From IDS-8 sp964424805 (GTDB taxonomy: Bacteria; Pseudomonadota; Gammaproteobacteria; Steroidobacterales; Woeseiaceae): a DNA stretch of 18,393 nucleotides. Position 1 is the first letter of the stretch; each line of letters begins with the position of its first letter. The position numbers and the translations under genes were made by a program. The notes beneath the pieces were generated by a model. The model searched no databases. It was given only the letters and a program-made list of their open reading frames with translations, and was not told the DNA's origin. Shown here in pieces: positions 15,669 through 18,393 of this stretch. The DNA lies in contig CAYRKH010000057.1 of NCBI GenBank assembly GCA_964424805.1, positions 1 to 18,393 of the forward strand. Reading direction: 5' to 3'.

Positions 15669-16568
15669 TCAGTCTGCCGGTTCCTTCCCGGGATCAACGA
15701 CAGGCCCATTGCGCCGGCGCATGTAAGCGGCAGCCGGGAGCAGGACCACGAATCCCGCAAGCGAGGCTACGATCACCATCGAGACGGTGTCGGGATCGCC
15801 GACCGCCTGCGTCGCCACCACGGTGGCGGCCGCGATGTTTCGCTGGGAGGTACCGAGCCCGAGTATTTCCTTGGACTCGCGGGCCGGACCACCCAGCCCG
15901 TAGCCGATCAGGAAAGCGCCAGCGATCAGGACCAGGGCGGCGACGATCGCGGGGGTCACCAGGATCTCTGCGATCGTCGGATAGTCCGCGAGCACTTGCG
16001 CCACCGTAATCATGATTATCATGGCGGTCGAGATCCTGTTCATTATCGGCTGCAGTCGCGTTGCCCACGACTGCCGGTACACGCGTACGACCATGCCGAC
16101 GGCAAGCGGCAGCAGCATCGCGAACAGGAGCGGTCGTGCGATCGCCACCGGACTCACCCTGGCATCCGGCAGCGCGAGAGGCACGACCACCGGCATGTAC
16201 AGGATCGTCGCCGGCAGCAGCAGGAGGAGGAGCGTGGCGCTGAGCGCGACGTCGCTCTGCCCGGTCTGCGCAAGCTTGATCAGGAATGGCGCGCCTGCCG
16301 CGGTCGCGATGAGGAAAATGCCCACGGCGTGCGGACGCTCGAGCGGGAGGACCTGCAGGATGAGCAAGCCGAGCAGCGGCACGAGCACGAAATTCACGAC
16401 CAGCGCGCGAACGACTTTCCAGCGTTCCCGCAGCGGCTCCACGATTTCGCGCCAGTCGTGCCCGAAGCCGACGGATGCCATGCTGCTCACGGCGAACACG
16501 AGCACCGCAACGCTCACCAACTTGAGCAGTATTTCGCTCAAGGTGCCGCCGGCCTCGCCGGCTCGCAA
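15669..16568 (-). CDS. Bile acid:sodium symporter family (BASS/SBF) transporter
   Basis: This is an inner-membrane sodium-coupled transporter of about 299 residues, the usual size. About nine hydrophobic helices are visible. Residues 89-133 (ATAAGAPFLIKLAQTG, LLLLLPATILYMPVVVPLAL) and the helix-break motif ILGLGTSQRNIAAATVVA (235-252) match the inverted-repeat core of the SBF fold. Bacterial members move organic anions or vitamin precursors; the substrate here is unknown. The start is uncertain: no ATG or GTG is well placed, TTG 16568 is the first, and TTG 16541 is an alternative that would drop nine residues. A ZIP-like gene lies upstream on the same strand across a 247-base gap, so a separate promoter is likely. 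Confidence 0.87.
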   Translation of the reverse strand: MRAGEAGGTLSEILLKLVSVAVLVFAVSSMASVGFGHDWREIVEPLRERWKVVRALVVNFVLVPLLGLLILQVLPLERPHAVGIFLIATAAGAPFLIKLAQTGQSDVALSATLLLLLLPATILYMPVVVPLALPDARVSPVAIARPLLFAMLLPLAVGMVVRVYRQSWATRLQPIMNRISTAMIIMITVAQVLADYPTIAEILVTPAIVAALVLIAGAFLIGYGLGGPARESKEILGLGTSQRNIAAATVVATQAVGDPDTVSMVIVASLAGFVVLLPAAAYMRRRNGPVVDPGKEPAD

Positions 16569-16683
16569 GTCGCGGCCGGTTCGCCCCCAGCGTCCATCGT
16601 CGCCTGGCGGTGCGAGCGGTTGGGGATCGGCGCGGCGTCATGCAGAAACGGGTCGTTCAATTGCGCGCTCCGGGCTTCTCTTC

Positions 16684-16808
16684 GCAGGCATAGGGCCTGC
16701 CGGTCAACGGGTGAGCTGGGCTGTAAGTTGGCCCAGCACGATCCGCGTACGGCCGTGGTGGCATTATGTAACGATACGAGAACGGAGTGTACAGGCCTGG
16801 CTCACCCG
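16684..16808 (-). promoter_or_regulatory. Leader of the BASS gene with nested inverted repeats
   Basis: In the 247-base gap between the ZIP-like and BASS genes, GCAGGC (16684-16689) pairs with GCCTGC (16695-16700), and GCTGGGC (16715-16721) pairs with GCCCAGC (16731-16737). A 9-base inverted repeat, CGGGTGAGC (16708-16716) and GCTCACCCG (16800-16808), brackets a possible -10 box, CATAAT on the minus strand (revcomp of 16763-16768). The hairpins would lie in the RNA leader. No riboswitch class is recognised and no T-tract follows the hairpins. Confidence 0.35.
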
Positions 16809-16815
16809 GTGGACG

Positions 16816-17544
16816 TCAGTCTATAACCATCGACAAGATGGTGAAGAACACGAACCCGGCGGTGAATGCCGCGGTCGTTGCCCAGCGCCGCGCCTGCGGC
16901 GCGTCGGCTTCCGGAACGAGGTCCTCGACCGTGGTAAGCAGCAGTATCGCGGCGGTGAACACCAGCGCGGCGTGACTGAGCTGGACCGGGGCATCGCGCA
17001 GCAGCCAGTAGCCCAGGCTGGCGCCGGCAAAAACCGGCAGCGGGAAAGCCACGCCGGCGAGCACCCGGGTGCGCCGGCTGATCCGGTTTCTGCGAAAGTT
17101 CGCGCCGGCCGCGAAGCCGCCCGGCAAATTGGCGATGACCTGCGCCAGCCCGAGCAACAGCCCGAGACCGGCCGACACCGTGAAGCCGACGCCGATCATG
17201 AGGCCATCGGAGAGCAGATCGGCCGCCACCGCAAGATATATCATCCAGGCTCGCAACCCCCGGGACTCCAGTGCGAGCGGGCTCCTCGACACGCCGCGGG
17301 CGAGCAGCACCGAAACCAGGGCGCCGCTGCAAAACGCCAGCAGCAGCAGGCCGACCGACAACCCCGGCAGGGCCAACGGGAGAATCTCTACTCCGACTAC
17401 CGCAATCGCGACCCCCGCGGTACCGTGCAGCAGCATGCCGAGTGCCCGAGGCGACACGCGTATCCATTCGGCAGCCACCACACCGACCTGGTTTCCGGTG
17501 ATGGGCAGCAGTGCGATCAGCAGCACGTTCACGAAATCCGGCAT
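16816..17544 (-). CDS. ZIP-like membrane protein with degenerate metal-site motifs
   Basis: This 242-residue integral membrane protein has about seven to eight helices and an overall pattern like the ZIP family of Zn/Fe/Mn transporters. His40 and Glu53 in helix 2 (HGTAGVAIAVVGVEILPLAL) and LLTTVEDLVPEA near the end fit the family. In contrast, the two HNxPEG-type motifs that hold the metal read DLLSDG (109-114) and ANLPGG (138-143), lacking both His. The protein may use other ligands or have another role. ATG 17544 is chosen because AGAGGAA lies just upstream; ATG 17598 would add 18 charged residues without a ribosome-binding site. It heads the leftward BASS gene. Confidence 0.75.
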   Translation of the reverse strand: MPDFVNVLLIALLPITGNQVGVVAAEWIRVSPRALGMLLHGTAGVAIAVVGVEILPLALPGLSVGLLLLAFCSGALVSVLLARGVSRSPLALESRGLRAWMIYLAVAADLLSDGLMIGVGFTVSAGLGLLLGLAQVIANLPGGFAAGANFRRNRISRRTRVLAGVAFPLPVFAGASLGYWLLRDAPVQLSHAALVFTAAILLLTTVEDLVPEADAPQARRWATTAAFTAGFVFFTILSMVID

Positions 17545-17612
17545 CCGTTTCCTCTCGCGTTCACGACCACCTGGACGGGTACCAACCACCAGCCGCATCG
17601 CGACTACTCGCC

Positions 17613-17632
17613 CCGGTCGAGGGATTGACCGG
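17613..17632 (-). promoter_or_regulatory. Small hairpin in the leader of the ZIP-like gene
   Basis: CCGGTC (17613-17618) pairs perfectly with GACCGG (17627-17632) around an 8-base loop, about 70 bases upstream of the ZIP-like ATG at 17544. It could be an operator or leader structure. Nothing further supports a role. The 347 bases between the ZIP-like start and the sigma-factor start otherwise hold the possible small ORF and an AT-richer stretch near 17681-17724. Confidence 0.2.
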
Positions 17633-17708
17633 CTTCACATCAGGCCGCTTTCCCTGACGCGGGTTTCAGCGTCTCGATGGAATTCCATGTTTTTTGGCGC
17701 CGGTCACG

Positions 17709-17716
17709 CATAATAT
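17709..17716 (+). promoter_or_regulatory. Possible -10 region upstream of the small ORF and sigma gene
   Basis: CATAATAT lies in the most AT-rich stretch of the region, about 25 bases before the ATG at 17739, and matches five of six positions of TATAAT as CATAAT. No good -35 box is spaced correctly. The reverse strand also reads TATTAT here, so it could instead serve the ZIP-like gene. Confidence 0.25.
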
Positions 17717-17738
17717 TGAAACAAGAAGAGGGGAAAGA

Positions 17739-17882
17739 ATGACAGACGCAGCCGCGCCGGCGGCAAATTCGAACCGTTGTCGCGCGGTGCTTCCGGGCCT
17801 GCTGTATGGGGCGGCGGTCACATGGTCGCGAGTGTATGCCGGGACGAGTTCCACGCCAATCGCGCATCGTCGTTCTCAGTAA
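17739..17882 (+). CDS. Possible small leader ORF (47 codons) in frame with the sigma factor
   Basis: This is an unrecognised 47-residue reading frame starting MTDAAAPAANSNRCRAVLPG, with one Cys and a basic end (HRRSQ). GAGGGG lies five bases upstream of the ATG, a better ribosome-binding site than most here. Its TAA (17880-17882) overlaps the AAGGGG Shine-Dalgarno of the sigma gene and is in the same frame, so translation of the leader could influence sigma-factor translation. Third positions are less GC-biased than in neighbouring genes, which argues against long-term coding. It may be a leader peptide, the remnant of a longer sigma N-terminus with a stop, or noise. Confidence 0.4.
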   Translation: MTDAAAPAANSNRCRAVLPGLLYGAAVTWSRVYAGTSSTPIAHRRSQ

Positions 17883-17886
17883 GGGG
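17881..17886 (+). promoter_or_regulatory. Ribosome-binding site of the ECF sigma gene
   Basis: AAGGGG lies five bases before ATG 17892, fixing the start, and overlaps the stop codon of the upstream small ORF. Confidence 0.7.
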
Positions 17887-17891
17887 CACGA

Positions 17892-18374
17892 ATGGTGGCG
17901 CCGACCCTTGCGGAGATGTTATCCAAAGCCAAGGGTGTGGTGCGGCGGCGCGGGGCGTCGGAGGAGGATGCGGAAGAGCTGGTGCAGGAGGCCTTCCTCA
18001 AGGTCGAACAATATGACCGCACCCATGGCGCGCGTTCCAAGGAAGCCTTGTTGGTCACGACCGCCGTCAATCTCGCGATAGACCGGGCGCGGCGGCGGGC
18101 GCGGACTCCTTATGCACAGGCCGACGATATCCAGGCGATCGCCGACCGCCGGCCGGATCCGGCGCAGATCGTGGAGCAGCAGGCCCGGTTACGGCATGCG
18201 GCGGAAGGCCTTGCCCGTCTTCCCGAGCGTACTCGGCGCATCCTGCTCAAGCGGAGGCTGGAAAATATGAGCTACCTGGAGATTGCCGGGGCCGAGGGCA
18301 TGTCGGTTGCGGCAGTGGAAAAGCAGGTCGCCCGGGCAACGCTTCGGCTGATGGAGTGGATGGAAGGATGGTGA
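17892..18374 (+). CDS. ECF-family RNA polymerase sigma factor (FecI-like)
   Basis: This is a 160-residue alternative sigma factor. Region 2 is seen in EEDAEELVQEAFLKVEQY and the following helix with TTAVNLAIDRARRRAR, where the -10 element is bound. A short linker leads to region 4, with LPERTRRILLKRRLENMSYL, EIAGAEGMSVAAVEKQVARA and a Trp-rich end, which binds the -35 element. Its size and region-4 style are those of FecI-like sigma factors, usually followed by a FecR-type membrane anti-sigma and a TonB-dependent receptor. Only 19 bases follow before the window ends, so the partner is unseen. It is the only regulator on the right side of the gap. Confidence 0.88.
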   Translation: MVAPTLAEMLSKAKGVVRRRGASEEDAEELVQEAFLKVEQYDRTHGARSKEALLVTTAVNLAIDRARRRARTPYAQADDIQAIADRRPDPAQIVEQQARLRHAAEGLARLPERTRRILLKRRLENMSYLEIAGAEGMSVAAVEKQVARATLRLMEWMEGW

Positions 18375-18393
18375 ACGGCCGCAATTTCGCCCG

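Noticed and set aside
14422..15726. Reading the MFS gene through the N run to a stop at 15726
   Set aside because: The frame across 100 unknown bases is meaningless, and the codons after the gap are antisense to the C-terminus of the BASS gene.
16569..16815. TPP, fluoride, manganese or other known riboswitch upstream of the BASS gene
   Set aside because: I searched by eye for their conserved core motifs on the minus strand and found none; only generic hairpins are present.
16012..17628. A 538-codon plus-strand frame across the BASS and ZIP-like genes
   Set aside because: It is antisense to two membrane proteins with clear family features and its product is low-complexity Arg/Gln-rich.
1..18393. 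CRISPR arrays, tRNA or rRNA genes, insertion sequences, toxin-antitoxin or phage-defence systems
   Set aside because: I saw no regularly spaced direct repeats, no cloverleaf or rRNA segments, no transposase, and no recognised defence genes. The HerA-like ATPase alone, without NurA, SIR2 or other partners, does not justify a defence call.

Overview
The window is GC-rich DNA with GC-dominated third codon positions, densely packed with genes on both strands. The gene families point to a gammaproteobacterium: BaeSR/MacAB-TolC-type genes of a diderm cell, a PEP-CTERM protein with a sigma-54 promoter, a REP-like palindrome with a GTAGGAGCGCGC-type head, and a FecI-like ECF sigma factor. I cannot name the genus. 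A run of exactly 100 N at 15540-15639 is a scaffold gap, so the two sides may not be true neighbours and may come from a draft or metagenome assembly.

Left part (1-4237): a REP-like palindrome lies at the edge, followed by a NisT/MsbA-type exporter (ABC transmembrane and ATPase halves fused). A strong hairpin with a T-tract on the minus strand separates it from a convergent small secreted PEP-CTERM protein. That gene has a near-consensus -24/-12 promoter and a strong Shine-Dalgarno. Then come a DUF1801 protein and a full-length ParB with no ParA beside it.

Middle part (4238-10971): a complete tripartite efflux operon runs leftward, in the order membrane-fusion protein (MacA), ABC ATPase-permease (MacB) and outer-membrane lipoprotein (NodT/TolC type), with overlapping ends. 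Divergent from it is a two-component system resembling BaeS-BaeR. The 155-base divergent region holds a partial match to the BaeR box. The likely reading is an envelope-stress sensor controlling its adjacent efflux pump.

Right-middle part (10972-15539): a hairpin separates the response regulator from a convergent gene for a cytoplasmic protein with three BON domains. Divergent from that is a HerA/DUF853-like ATPase with a long coiled-coil tail. Its stop lies one base before the start of a major facilitator transporter, whose 3' end is lost in the gap.

Right part (15640-18393): leftward genes encode a bile-acid:sodium-symporter-family (BASS) protein and, upstream of it, a ZIP-like membrane protein whose usual metal-binding motifs are degenerate. 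A 247-base intergenic leader with nested inverted repeats separates them. At the right end an ECF sigma factor reads rightward, preceded in the same frame by a possible 47-codon leader ORF whose stop overlaps the sigma gene's ribosome-binding site.

I found no CRISPR array, tRNA, rRNA, transposase or phage gene, and no clear wholly new multi-gene system. The best leads are the PEP-CTERM sigma-54 promoter region, the BaeSR-MacAB divergent locus, the orphan ParB, the degenerate ZIP protein, and the leader ORF ahead of the sigma factor.
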